Positions 7,867 through 16,940 of a stretch of DNA of 64,000 nucleotides are shown piece by piece. Source of the stretch: Acetobacter tropicalis. Its GTDB lineage: Bacteria; Pseudomonadota; Alphaproteobacteria; Acetobacterales; Acetobacteraceae. The position numbers and the translations under genes were made by a program. The stretch is from assembly GCF_001580915.1 (NCBI RefSeq), contig NZ_LHZQ01000221.1, positions 62,001 through 126,000 of the forward strand, read 5' to 3'. The notes below the pieces were generated by a model, which saw only the letters and a program-made list of their open reading frames with translations, had not been told where the DNA came from and did no database searches. Within the stretch, counting starts at the first letter, position 1. Each line of letters starts with the position of its first letter.

Positions 7867-10105
7867 TGCGGGCAAGAGCCAGATCAAGCGTGCCTTGCGC
7901 CGGATTGGTTGAGATCAGGACAACAGGCACCACAGCGCCCACCTGAAGCGCGGCTTCAGAGGGTAAGCTTGTGCATGGGGTAGGCGAGTCGTCATTCATC
8001 CGTAATTCATCCGGCAAGGCGCTTGAAAAAAGGAAAGACGGAGTTCCGGTTTTCGTCAATGTCACGGTAGCGCCGGTCCGTGTTGTTCCGGTTACACGTG
8101 CATGCAGGATCTGGCCGATAAAAGGCCGCAAGAAGAGGGCTGCTAACCGATTATAGCACGCTTGTGTGGCAGAAGAAGCACGGCGCTCTGCAAGATGCAG
8201 ATGCCCGGCCAGAGCATGCGCCGCACGAGTTGAAAGGGTGTCTGATTCGCTACCGGTCTGCGGCGTGGTGTTAAACGGCTCCAGTGTTGCCAGTAGGGCG
8301 CGGTGATTCACCAGATCCGCATATCGGCGGATGGGGCTGGTGAAATGGGTATAACAGGCCAGCCTCAGCCCATCATGCCACGCAGGGCGCGGGGCATAGC
8401 GCGCCATCTGGCGACCCAGCCCCATGGTGGGGGATGGTGCCGGATGCACCCGGAACAGCCCCGGGGCCATGCGGCGGTCCAGTTCCTCCGCGGCAAAGCC
8501 GTTTGCTGCAATCATGAAACTGGCCACAAGCTCATGTGCAGGCAGTCGCTGCCGGGGGGTAAAGGCGGTGGGGAGGCCTTGGGCGTCCAGTGTGACCACA
8601 AACTCCTCTTCTGGCGTGACGTCCGCCGCCTGAGGTGACTGCGCCTGCCGCAAGGCTTGGGCGGCGGCCATAAGGGTTGGCAGCAGATCTGGCGGGAGAG
8701 AAGAAGAGGCGTCTGACCCGGAGGGCAGGGGAGACGATGAGGAAGAGGCTGGCTGAGGAGAAGGCTCAAGGGCTGCGTGCACGGCCTGATAGGTCAGGCG
8801 TGCGGCGCTGCGCATCAAACCTCGTCCTAACGTGCCTGATATCCGTTGCCCTTGAGGCGTGATCTGCAGATCAATATAAACACACAGCCGGTCTTCTCCC
8901 GGTTTGAGCGAGCACAGCCCAGCAGAAAGCGCCAGCGGCAACATGGGCACCACCTGCCCGGGCAGATAGACCGAATTGCCCCGATTTCTGGCTTCCTGAT
9001 CCAGTGCCGAACCAGGACGGACATAATGGGCGACATCCGCAATGGCGATGAGGATGTGAAAACCATCATCCGTGCGTTCCGCCCAGATGGCGTCATCAAA
9101 GTCCTGCGCCGTTTCCTCATCAATCGTGACAAGCGGAATGCTGCGCAGATCCCGACGACCAGATGGGTGAGCCGGTAACTTGCGCGGAATATCAGAGAGA
9201 GAGGGTGTATCTGTGACGGTGGAGGCTGCTGCCTTTGCATCAACAGGGCGGGCTGCCAGAAGATGTGCTTCTGCCTCCGCTTCCGGGGAGAAGGCAGAGG
9301 GCATGGGGTGTGTAAGAACAGCGAGTCTGGCGGCCATGCCTGGCGCATCCACAGGCCCTAGAACGGAGCGGATATCGGCTTCCGGCGGATTTCCGGTCTG
9401 CTGCTGTGCCCGTATTTCAGCCAGTACCACCGTATCAGGTGCCAGAGGTTCAGAAACTGTGTGAAGCACCAGATCGAATCGACGATCACACGGGATGAGC
9501 CTGATTATTTGTTCGCTCTGCTCCGAGGTATCGAGAGAGGGAGCGGTTGATGCCGCTCGCGGTGCGGTCAGGCTTCCACCATTTGAAACGCGAGGGAGAA
9601 GGGTATGCGCCTGAGCTTCCTTGCCCGGCGGTGTGGGAGCCGCCTGTACTGTTGCGGGGAAGTAGCGTGGAGCAGAGGAAATCAGGTGCAGGGGGCGCCC
9701 TTCCCGTCTGCCGCGCAGGGAGAGGCGAGGCCGCAAGCGGGCAATGACCTCATCGCCCGGGAGAAGCAATGTGCCATCTGGCAGGGTTGCCGTCAGTAGA
9801 ATGGAGGTGCCGGGATGATCGGGCTGAGAGGCGTAAGCCTGCCCGTCTGATCGGAGGCGGGTCAGGGTTGCCCGCACGGTTTCAGGCAGACCAGTTACGC
9901 CTTTCAGGCGACCCGGCGGCAGGCAGGCCAGATCACCTGCCAGTGCCATATCATGCAGCGTTGCACGGAGGGCCGCCTTCAGGCGCGCAGGCAAGCCGAG
10001 TGCCCGCAGAATGTCCGTAGGCCCTACGGGAGCGCTGTCTGCCTCCAGAAACTGGCGAATGACCTCATGTCCGGGCAGGGCCGAGGCCCCGATGCCCTTG
10101 GGCAT
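7856..10105 (-). CDS. rnr: Ribonuclease R (RNB-domain 3'-5' exoribonuclease)
   Basis: The 749-residue enzyme degrades structured RNA from the 3' end. An N-terminal winged helix (PTDILRALGLPARLKAALRATL) and cold-shock-type domains are followed by the RNB core with TIDEETAQDFDDAIW, which holds the metal-binding aspartates, then ADVAHYVRPGSALDQEARNRG, VYLPGQVVPMLPLALS and the late TSPIRRYADLVNHRALL. An S1-like domain closes the protein. A Ser/Pro-rich low-complexity stretch of roughly 30 residues (plus-strand about 8680-8785) interrupts the RNB domain. The start lies six bases after the topA stop and the end overlaps the protease gene. Confidence 0.93.
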   Translation of the reverse strand: MPKGIGASALPGHEVIRQFLEADSAPVGPTDILRALGLPARLKAALRATLHDMALAGDLACLPPGRLKGVTGLPETVRATLTRLRSDGQAYASQPDHPGTSILLTATLPDGTLLLPGDEVIARLRPRLSLRGRREGRPLHLISSAPRYFPATVQAAPTPPGKEAQAHTLLPRVSNGGSLTAPRAASTAPSLDTSEQSEQIIRLIPCDRRFDLVLHTVSEPLAPDTVVLAEIRAQQQTGNPPEADIRSVLGPVDAPGMAARLAVLTHPMPSAFSPEAEAEAHLLAARPVDAKAAASTVTDTPSLSDIPRKLPAHPSGRRDLRSIPLVTIDEETAQDFDDAIWAERTDDGFHILIAIADVAHYVRPGSALDQEARNRGNSVYLPGQVVPMLPLALSAGLCSLKPGEDRLCVYIDLQITPQGQRISGTLGRGLMRSAARLTYQAVHAALEPSPQPASSSSSPLPSGSDASSSLPPDLLPTLMAAAQALRQAQSPQAADVTPEEEFVVTLDAQGLPTAFTPRQRLPAHELVASFMIAANGFAAEELDRRMAPGLFRVHPAPSPTMGLGRQMARYAPRPAWHDGLRLACYTHFTSPIRRYADLVNHRALLATLEPFNTTPQTGSESDTLSTRAAHALAGHLHLAERRASSATQACYNRLAALFLRPFIGQILHARVTGTTRTGATVTLTKTGTPSFLFSSALPDELRMNDDSPTPCTSLPSEAALQVGAVVPVVLISTNPAQGTLDLALARNAR

Positions 10106-10111
10106 GATGGG

Positions 10112-12808
10112 CTACTCCGCCTTTTTCTTCCGTGTGGTGGTGGCGCGTGGTTTTTTGGGCGCTGCTTTCTTCTCCTGGGCAGGAGCAGCCTCACCCTCAG
10201 CGGTTTTTGCTGTCTTTTTGGTAGCCGTTTTTTTCGGTGCGGCCTTGGTGGTGCTTTTGGCCGCGGTTTTCTTTTTGGCGGCTCCCGCTTTGGCTTTCAG
10301 GGGTTTGCCTTTTTCAGCCAGCAACGCCAGTGCCTCATCCAGCGTAACCGCGTCCATATCCGTGCCACGGGGAAGGGTCGCAACAATCTGGCCATGCTGC
10401 ACATAGGGGCCAAACCGGCCCTTGCGCACCATAACGGGTTCCTGATCCTTGGGGTGGTTGCCCAGCGTACGGATGGAGGCCAGCTTTTTGGCCAGCGCAT
10501 CCACAGCCCGGTTCAGGCCAATGGTCAGAACATCATCGTCCTTATCCAGAGACCCATAGACCGCGCCCATTTTCACAAACGGGCCAAAGCGCCCCAGTCC
10601 GGCCTGAATGGGTTCTCCTGTTTCAGGATGAATGCCAACCAGACGTGGTAGCGAGAGCAAGCCCACGGCCTGATCAAGCGTGATCTTTTCTCCATCCAGC
10701 CCTTTGGGCAGGGAAGCACGTTTGGGTTTGGCTTTCTTGTCTTCCGGGTCTGGTTCACCCTGCTGCACATACAGGCCCCATGGGCCCTGACGCACGGTGA
10801 TATCCTCACCCGTTTCGGGGTGTTGACCCAGAACGCGCATACCATCCTTCAGCGCGCTGCTGCCGTCACCGTCTTCTGCACTGTCAGCAGAAAGGCGGCG
10901 GGTGTACTGGCACTCAGGATAGTTGGAGCAGCCAATGAACGCGCCATAACGGCCCAGCTTCAGCCCAAGCCGCCCCGTGCCGCAGGCCGTGCAGTGGCGT
11001 GGGTCAGACCCGTCCGGGCGCGGCGGGAAGAAGAACGGCCCAAGATCCTGATCCAGTGCGTTCAGCACATCAGTGATGGTCAGTTCCTTGGTGTCATCCA
11101 CCGCCTTGGAGAAATCGTGCCAGAAGGAGGCCAGAACCTGCTTCCATTCCGCACGGCCGCCAGAAATATCATCCAGCAGTTCTTCAAGGCTGGCGGTGAA
11201 CTTGGTGTCCACATAGCGTTCAAAGAACGAGACAAGGAACGCCGTGACCAACCGCCCGCGGGCTTCCGGCACAAAGCGCCGGTTTTCCAGCGTGACGTAA
11301 TTGCGGTCACGCAGCACGGTAAGAATGGAAGCGTAAGTGGAAGGGCGGCCAATGCCGATTTCTTCCATTTTCTTGACCAGTGAGGCTTCCGAGAAACGCG
11401 GCGGCGGCTGCGTGAAATGCTGATCGGCCTTTACATCCTCACGCTTGAGCGGGTCACGCTCCTGCATGGGGGGCAGCATCCGGGATTCGTCATCCGCCGG
11501 TTTGTCACTGTCATCCCGCCCTTCCGTATAAAGGCGCAGGAAGCCATCAAACGTGATGATGGAGCCATTGGCGCGCAGCACGGTTTTGCCGGAGGGGCCT
11601 GCAATATCCACCGCAACCTGATCAAGGGCTGCCGATTCCATCTGGCTGGCCACCGCGCGTTTCCAGATCAGCTCATACAGGCGGCGCTGGTCCTGCGTCA
11701 GATGGGAGGCAACGGAGGACGGCGTGCGGAAGACATCCGTGGGGCGAATGGCTTCATGCGCTTCCTGCGCGTTTTTGGCTTTGGATGTGTAATGGCGCGG
11801 CTGCGCCGGAACGTAATTTTCACCAATATGCTTGCCAATGTGGGAGCGAATGGCCCCGATGGCTTCTCCTGCCATCTGCACACCATCGGTTCGCATATAG
11901 GTGATCAGACCAACGGTTTCCCCGCCCAGATCAATGCCTTCATAAAGCTGCTGGGCTGTGCGCATGGTGACCTGCGCCCCCATGCCCAGCTTGCGGGAGG
12001 CTTCCTGCTGCAAGGTGGAGGTGGTGAAAGGCGGCTGCGGATTGCGCCGCACCTTCCGCCGCTCAACAGATTTGACGGAAAGGTTTTCTGCTTCCACAGC
12101 CTTGCGGGCAGCTTCGGCCAGTTCGGCGTTGGCCAGATCAAACTGGTCAAGCTTCTTGCCATCCAGATGTGTCAGCCGGGCTGTAAACGGTGCGCCAGAA
12201 GGCGTGGTGAGGGATGCGGTAACGGTCCAGTATTCACGCGGCTGGAAAACTTCAATTTCCGCCTCACGCTCGCAGATCAGCCGCAGGGCGACGGACTGCA
12301 CGCGGCCAGCACTGCGGGAGCCCGGCAGCTTGCGCCACAGTACGGGAGAAAGCGTGAACCCCACCAGATAATCCAGCGCGCGGCGGGCCAGATAGGCTTC
12401 GATCAACGGGAAATCGAGCTCACGCGGGTGCGCCATAGCGTATTTGATGGCGCTTTTGGTGATCTCGTTGAAGGTGACGCGCTGCACCTCCACCCCTTTC
12501 AGGGCTTTCTTTTCTTCCAGCATGGACCGGACGTGCCAGGAAATAGCCTCGCCTTCACGGTCCGGGTCAGTGGCCAGATAGAGGTGCTTGGCGCCCCGCA
12601 ACGCCTTGATGATGGCGGCAACCTGCTTGGTGCCACGCTCATCAGACTGCCAGGACATGGCAAAGCCTTCGTCCGGGCGTACGGAACCATCTTTGGGCGG
12701 CAAATCGCGTACATGCCCAAAGGAGGCCAGCACGGTGTAGCCATCGCCAAGATATTTGTTGATCGTTTTCGCCTTTGCGGGCGACTCGACCACCACAACG
12801 TCAGTCAT
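10112..12808 (-). CDS. topA: DNA topoisomerase I
   Basis: This type IA topoisomerase relaxes negative supercoils. The 898-residue protein opens with the Toprim domain (VVVESPAKAKTINKYLG, then DPDREGEAISWH). The catalytic tyrosine is in GLITYMRTDGV (about residue 305). A single zinc ribbon follows (CTACGTG ... CSNYPEC), then three short C-terminal repeats recognised by GPWGLYVQQG, GRFGPFVKMG and GRFGPYVQHG. It ends in a long Lys/Ala/Thr-rich basic tail likely to bind DNA. It lies between dprA and rnr with short gaps. A long open frame on the opposite strand is a codon-bias shadow. Confidence 0.97.
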   Translation of the reverse strand: MTDVVVVESPAKAKTINKYLGDGYTVLASFGHVRDLPPKDGSVRPDEGFAMSWQSDERGTKQVAAIIKALRGAKHLYLATDPDREGEAISWHVRSMLEEKKALKGVEVQRVTFNEITKSAIKYAMAHPRELDFPLIEAYLARRALDYLVGFTLSPVLWRKLPGSRSAGRVQSVALRLICEREAEIEVFQPREYWTVTASLTTPSGAPFTARLTHLDGKKLDQFDLANAELAEAARKAVEAENLSVKSVERRKVRRNPQPPFTTSTLQQEASRKLGMGAQVTMRTAQQLYEGIDLGGETVGLITYMRTDGVQMAGEAIGAIRSHIGKHIGENYVPAQPRHYTSKAKNAQEAHEAIRPTDVFRTPSSVASHLTQDQRRLYELIWKRAVASQMESAALDQVAVDIAGPSGKTVLRANGSIITFDGFLRLYTEGRDDSDKPADDESRMLPPMQERDPLKREDVKADQHFTQPPPRFSEASLVKKMEEIGIGRPSTYASILTVLRDRNYVTLENRRFVPEARGRLVTAFLVSFFERYVDTKFTASLEELLDDISGGRAEWKQVLASFWHDFSKAVDDTKELTITDVLNALDQDLGPFFFPPRPDGSDPRHCTACGTGRLGLKLGRYGAFIGCSNYPECQYTRRLSADSAEDGDGSSALKDGMRVLGQHPETGEDITVRQGPWGLYVQQGEPDPEDKKAKPKRASLPKGLDGEKITLDQAVGLLSLPRLVGIHPETGEPIQAGLGRFGPFVKMGAVYGSLDKDDDVLTIGLNRAVDALAKKLASIRTLGNHPKDQEPVMVRKGRFGPYVQHGQIVATLPRGTDMDAVTLDEALALLAEKGKPLKAKAGAAKKKTAAKSTTKAAPKKTATKKTAKTAEGEAAPAQEKKAAPKKPRATTTRKKKAE

Positions 12809-12840
12809 ACTCTCTCCGACCTGCCGGAAGCAGCACTTGA

Positions 12841-14058
12841 TCAGCCGTCTTTTCCATGCGGTGCTGCCAGAACAATCCGCCCACCGGGGAGGGAGTCTAC
12901 GCAGCCGGAAAGCTCAAGTTCCGTGAGCACGGTCAAGACAGTGGAAGCTGAGAACTGGCAGTGCCTAACAAGATCGTCAACCGGTATGGGCGTAAAGGAG
13001 AGAAGATCAAGCACTTTTTCCCGCACGTTTTCGGGGCTGACTGGTGCCCCGCCGGAGCGTTCTGCCGGTGCGGGAAGAGGCAGGGAAAATGCGCTTTGAA
13101 TGGCGGATTTGTTCTGCTTTTGTGCAGTTGATCCCTTTTTTACACTCCCTTCCTGCACCGGGTCGGGTTGCGTGGGGAAGAGGGGAGGGTTTTTTTCAGG
13201 GCATGCAGGAATGGCGGGCAGATTGGGCAGGATATCCGCTACGCTTTCGGTCAGAATGGCACCCTGGCGCAGCAGATTGTTGCTGCCTCGGCAGCGCGAA
13301 TCAAGCGGTGAGCCGGGCACGGCAAACAGTTCTCGGCCATAATCCACCACCAGCCGGGCAGTAATCAGGGTGCCGGAATGGGGCGCAGCCTCCACCACAA
13401 CACAGCCTAGCCCCAGCCCAGCAATCAGGCGGTTGCGGCGTGGAAAATGGCGGGCCGTGGGTGTGGTGCCTAAGGGTGCTTCTGTAACCAGCACGCCTTT
13501 TTCTGCAATTTCGGCATGAAGGGCGGCGTTTTCACGCGGGTAGGGGCAGTCCAGTCCGCCCGCAATGGCGGCAATGGTCAGACCGTGCCGGTGCAACGCC
13601 CCCATATGGGCCGCACGATCTATGCCGCGCGCTAATCCGGAAATAACCACCAGCCCAGCTTCAGCCAGTTCCGTGGCCAGACTTTCCGCCAGTCTGACGC
13701 CGTGGGCCGAGGCATTTCGTGCGCCCACCAACCCCACCCCCGGTTTGCTCAGGCAGGAGGCATCTCCCAACACACTGATAACAGGCGGTGCGTCCGGGCA
13801 GGCGCGCAGCAAGGGAGGGTAGGTGGCATCGAGCAGAGTCAGAAACTGGCCCCCTATTTTCAGGGTGGCGTCTATTTCCGCCTCAATGTGCGTGGGTGAT
13901 GGAGGGATAAGTTGAGTGCGCCCGTTGCGGGCTGGCAGATGGGGCAGGGCGTCCAGCGCTGCTTCCGGGGTTTGGTAGCGCTCCACCAGCCGCCGCCATG
14001 TGCGCGGCCCTACCGAATCGGTCCGGGCCAGGCGCAGGCAGGCGGCCAGGGAGGTCAT
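12841..14058 (-). CDS. dprA: DNA-processing protein DprA (Smf)
   Basis: DprA loads RecA on incoming single-stranded DNA during transformation. The chosen ATG (MTSLAACLRLART) lies ten bases after the plsY stop, giving 405 residues. The order is a SAM-like N-terminus, the Rossmann core with LVGARNASAHG, SGLARGIDRAAH, IAGGLDCPYPREN and FPRRNRLIAGLG, a variable Pro/Gln/Ser-rich linker, and a C-terminal winged helix (PVDDLVRHCQFSASTVLTVL). comEC lies a few kilobases away, so two core competence genes share this region, although it is the gltX-to-DUF1491 run that contains dprA. Confidence 0.95.
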   Translation of the reverse strand: MTSLAACLRLARTDSVGPRTWRRLVERYQTPEAALDALPHLPARNGRTQLIPPSPTHIEAEIDATLKIGGQFLTLLDATYPPLLRACPDAPPVISVLGDASCLSKPGVGLVGARNASAHGVRLAESLATELAEAGLVVISGLARGIDRAAHMGALHRHGLTIAAIAGGLDCPYPRENAALHAEIAEKGVLVTEAPLGTTPTARHFPRRNRLIAGLGLGCVVVEAAPHSGTLITARLVVDYGRELFAVPGSPLDSRCRGSNNLLRQGAILTESVADILPNLPAIPACPEKNPPLFPTQPDPVQEGSVKKGSTAQKQNKSAIQSAFSLPLPAPAERSGGAPVSPENVREKVLDLLSFTPIPVDDLVRHCQFSASTVLTVLTELELSGCVDSLPGGRIVLAAPHGKDG

Positions 14059-14068
14059 ACGCGCGCCG

Positions 14069-14713
14069 TCATTTCTGTTTTGGCGCAACCCGTGGTTCGG
14101 TGCCGTTCAGAATACGGCCAATGTTGGCGTGATGCCGCGCCAGCACCAGAATGCTGATCAGCAACGTGGCCATGGGCTTGGGGGATGCCCGAAAGCTGAA
14201 CCCATAAAGCGCACAGTTTACCACTGGCATGACAATAAAGGCGGCAATGGCTCCGGCAGAGGAAATGCGGGTAACCCGTGCAACACCCAGCCACGCAGCG
14301 CAACCCGCCAGCCCCGTGAGCGGCGAAAGGGCGAGCATGGCGCCCAACCCCGTAGCCACGCCTTTGCCGCCCTTGAACCCAAGGAAAATGGGATAGCAAT
14401 GGCCCACAACCACCGCCAATGCGGTGACGGAGGTAATGCGGTCTGCAAAGTCTGGCGGGGTCATGATCCATGCGATCAGAACCGCCAGAAGCCCCTTGGC
14501 GGCATCCAACCCCAGCGTGGCGGCGGCAAGGTCCTTGCGGCCTGTGCGCAGCACGTTGGTGGCCCCAATATTGCCAGACCCGATTTTGCGCAGATCCCCC
14601 GCACCGGCCAGATTGGTCAGGATCAGCCCAAAGGGAACGCTTCCCAGCACGTACCCCAGGAAAGCCATGGCAGCCATAAGCCACAGCGCGTAGGACGGCA
14701 GGGCTTCCATCAT
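14069..14713 (-). CDS. plsY: Glycerol-3-phosphate acyltransferase PlsY
   Basis: The inner-membrane enzyme transfers an acyl group from acyl-phosphate to glycerol-3-phosphate, the first step of phospholipid synthesis. The 214-residue protein has several hydrophobic helices and the three family motifs: GSVPFGLIL with the following GSGNIGATNVLR, GHCYPIFLGFKGGKGVATGLG, and a later loop. Its start overlaps the stop of pyrC' by four bases (ATGA). Placement with pyrimidine genes looks like operon packing rather than pathway logic. Confidence 0.95.
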   Translation of the reverse strand: MMEALPSYALWLMAAMAFLGYVLGSVPFGLILTNLAGAGDLRKIGSGNIGATNVLRTGRKDLAAATLGLDAAKGLLAVLIAWIMTPPDFADRITSVTALAVVVGHCYPIFLGFKGGKGVATGLGAMLALSPLTGLAGCAAWLGVARVTRISSAGAIAAFIVMPVVNCALYGFSFRASPKPMATLLISILVLARHHANIGRILNGTEPRVAPKQK

Positions 14714-16002
14714 GCGCTGGTAGCCTCATACACGCGGCGCCCGGCTTTCCATGTGCCGAGAACACGGCCTTCCAGTGGGCGGCCATCGAACGGTGTGTTC
14801 TGGGCCCGGCCCGGCAATTTACCCGCTTCCACCAGCCAGCTTTGTTCCGGTGCAAACAGGCACAGATCAGCCGTGGCTCCTTTGGCGAGGGTGCCAGCCG
14901 AGGTGCCAAGCAGAGCGGCCGGCTTGTGGGTCAGAAGGGCAATGGCTTGCGGCAGGGTGAGTGTGCCGTCATGAACGCGGGCCAGTGTTACGCCCAGCAG
15001 GGTCACCATGCCGGTGCCACCTGTTGCGGCCTGCGCAAAAGGCAGCCGCTTATCATCCGCATCGCGCGGCAGATGGTCGGACGCTATGGCGTCAATGGTG
15101 CCATCGGCCAACGCAGCGCAGATTGCCAGACGGTCTTCTTCCGCCCGCAGAGGGGGCGAGAACTTGGCGTAGGTGCGGAAGTCACCAATCGCGTTTTCGT
15201 TCAGGTCAAAATAAGGAGGGGCGGTGTCACACGTCACATTCAGGCCGCGTGCCTTGGCCCGACGGATCAGGTTTACGCCTTCCCCGGTCGAGACATGGCC
15301 GAAATGCAATCGCCCGCCCGTTAGTTCCGCCAGACGGATATCACGGGCAATCATGATGGCTTCCGCCACCGGGGGGATGCCGGGCAGACCAAGGCGGGTG
15401 GCCAGTTCTCCCGCCGTGGCGCAGCCGGAACCGGCCAGAGAAGGCTCTTCCGGGTGCTGCACCACCATAGCTCCGAACCCGCCAGCATAAGACAGCGCCA
15501 GCCGCATCAGTTTGGCGGGGTCTATGGCACGTGCGCCATCAGTAAAGGCTACGGCTCCGGCTTCATGCAGCAGGCCGATTTCCGCCAGTTCCTGCCCCTT
15601 GCAGCCTTTGGTCAGTGCGCCGTAGGGCAGAATGGTAATGGCGCCAGTTTCCTCCCCACGGGTGCGGAGCAGACGCACCAGCGCGGGGTTATCAATGGCG
15701 GGCTCGCAGGTTGGCAGAATGGCAATGGTGGTGATGCCGCCAGCCGAGGCCGCACGGGCGGCAGAGGCGATGGTTTCACGATATTCATGGCCGGGCTCAC
15801 CAATTTCAACGCGCATGTCCACAAGGCCGGGGCACAGAACCGCGCCCTGACCATTGATAACCTGCGCGTCTTCAGGCGTGCCTTCGGCTCCGGCTTTGTC
15901 CGTGGCGTCAACTACGCCATCGCGGACCAGCAGACGACCGGGTTCATCCAGCCCGGAGGAAGGGTCCAGAAGGCGGACGTTTTCAAAAAGAAGGGTGCTC
16001 AT
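14710..16002 (-). CDS. pyrC: Dihydroorotase homologue without HxH ligands (PyrC'-type partner of PyrB)
   Basis: The 430-residue amidohydrolase-fold protein matches type I dihydroorotases along its length (ends GATADLCLF ... [13 protein letters not shown]). Active enzymes have the metal-binding H-x-H in GLVDxHxH; here the segment reads [13 protein letters not shown], with Arg64 and Glu66 replacing both histidines. HFGHVST and [11 protein letters not shown] are still recognisable. In Pseudomonas an inactive PyrC' assembles with PyrB and is needed for carbamoyltransferase activity; this protein most likely plays that structural role. A catalytic dihydroorotase should exist elsewhere in the genome. 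It overlaps pyrB by four bases. Confidence 0.9.
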   Translation of the reverse strand: MSTLLFENVRLLDPSSGLDEPGRLLVRDGVVDATDKAGAEGTPEDAQVINGQGAVLCPGLVDMRVEIGEPGHEYRETIASAARAASAGGITTIAILPTCEPAIDNPALVRLLRTRGEETGAITILPYGALTKGCKGQELAEIGLLHEAGAVAFTDGARAIDPAKLMRLALSYAGGFGAMVVQHPEEPSLAGSGCATAGELATRLGLPGIPPVAEAIMIARDIRLAELTGGRLHFGHVSTGEGVNLIRRAKARGLNVTCDTAPPYFDLNENAIGDFRTYAKFSPPLRAEEDRLAICAALADGTIDAIASDHLPRDADDKRLPFAQAATGGTGMVTLLGVTLARVHDGTLTLPQAIALLTHKPAALLGTSAGTLAKGATADLCLFAPEQSWLVEAGKLPGRAQNTPFDGRPLEGRVLGTWKAGRRVYEATSA

Positions 16003-16940
16003 GCGGAGTGCCTGCTGCGGGTCAGCCGATCAAGCACGGCCATACGCACGGCCACGCCCATTTCAACCTGTTCCTGAATCACGCTCTGGTCTGAATCAGC
16101 CACCTGACTGTCAATTTCCACACCCCGGTTCATGGGGCCGGGGTGCATGACCAGTGCCTTGGGTTTGGCTAGCGCCAGCCGCCGGTTATCCAGCCCGTAG
16201 AAACGGAAATATTCACGCGCGCTGGGAATAAGGCCGGAAGACATGCGTTCGCGTTGCAGGCGTAGCATCATCACCACATCCACATCGCGCAGGCCTTCTT
16301 CCATGGTGTGGAAAATATCCACACCCAGATGGCGGATGGCCCCCGGCACCAAAGTAGGCGGGCCGACCACGCGCACACGGCTGCCCATGGTGGTGAGCAG
16401 ATGGATATTGGAGCGCGCCACGCGGGAATGGGCGACATCGCCGCAGATGGCTACTGTCAGCCCTGCCAGATGGCCGCAATGACGGCGGATGGTCAGGGCA
16501 TCCAGCAATGCCTGTGTAGGGTGCTCGTGCGTGCCATCACCCGCGTTTACCACACATGCTTCCACCTTCTGCGCCAGCAGGGCCGGTGCGCCCGACTGTG
16601 CATGCCGTACCACCAGCAGATCCGCCTGCATGGCGTTGAGGGTAGCTGCGGTGTCCAGCAGCGTTTCGCCCTTGTTTACGGAAGACTGCGCCACGGACAT
16701 GTTGATCACATCCGCGCCCAGCCGCTTGCCCGCAAGCTCGAAGGAGGTGCGGGTGCGGGTGCTGTCTTCAAAAAACAGGTTGATCAGCGTGCGGCCCCGC
16801 AGCACATCGCGTGGGACCTTGCGGGAGCGGTTCAGCAGGGCATAGCTTTCGGCCAGATCAAGCAACGGCTCGATCTGATTGGGCGTCATGCCTTCCAGTC
16901 CGAGCAGATGCTGTGTGTGACGGCCGGAAAAGCTAGCCAT
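15999..16940 (-). CDS. pyrB: Aspartate carbamoyltransferase catalytic subunit
   Basis: This enzyme joins carbamoyl phosphate and aspartate, the committed step of pyrimidine synthesis. The protein has the carbamoyl-phosphate loop [13 protein letters not shown], later [12 protein letters not shown] and the aspartate-domain segments [14 protein letters not shown] and [16 protein letters not shown] at 16938-16940 is chosen ([11 protein letters not shown], 313 residues); it sits inside the last codons of gltX, an eight-base overlap. The earlier in-frame start would lie deep in gltX. The next gene is the inactive dihydroorotase homologue, consistent with a PyrB-PyrC' complex. No pyrI-like regulatory subunit is present. 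Confidence 0.95.
   Translation of the reverse strand: MASFSGRHTQHLLGLEGMTPNQIEPLLDLAESYALLNRSRKVPRDVLRGRTLINLFFEDSTRTRTSFELAGKRLGADVINMSVAQSSVNKGETLLDTAATLNAMQADLLVVRHAQSGAPALLAQKVEACVVNAGDGTHEHPTQALLDALTIRRHCGHLAGLTVAICGDVAHSRVARSNIHLLTTMGSRVRVVGPPTLVPGAIRHLGVDIFHTMEEGLRDVDVVMMLRLQRERMSSGLIPSAREYFRFYGLDNRRLALAKPKALVMHPGPMNRGVEIDSQVADSDQSVIQEQVEMGVAVRMAVLDRLTRSRHSA

Noticed and set aside
11417-13099. 560-codon plus-strand open frame opposite topA
   Set aside because: The minus strand encodes a full DNA topoisomerase I with all motifs; the opposite frame has no recognisable domain and is open because of GC-rich codon use.
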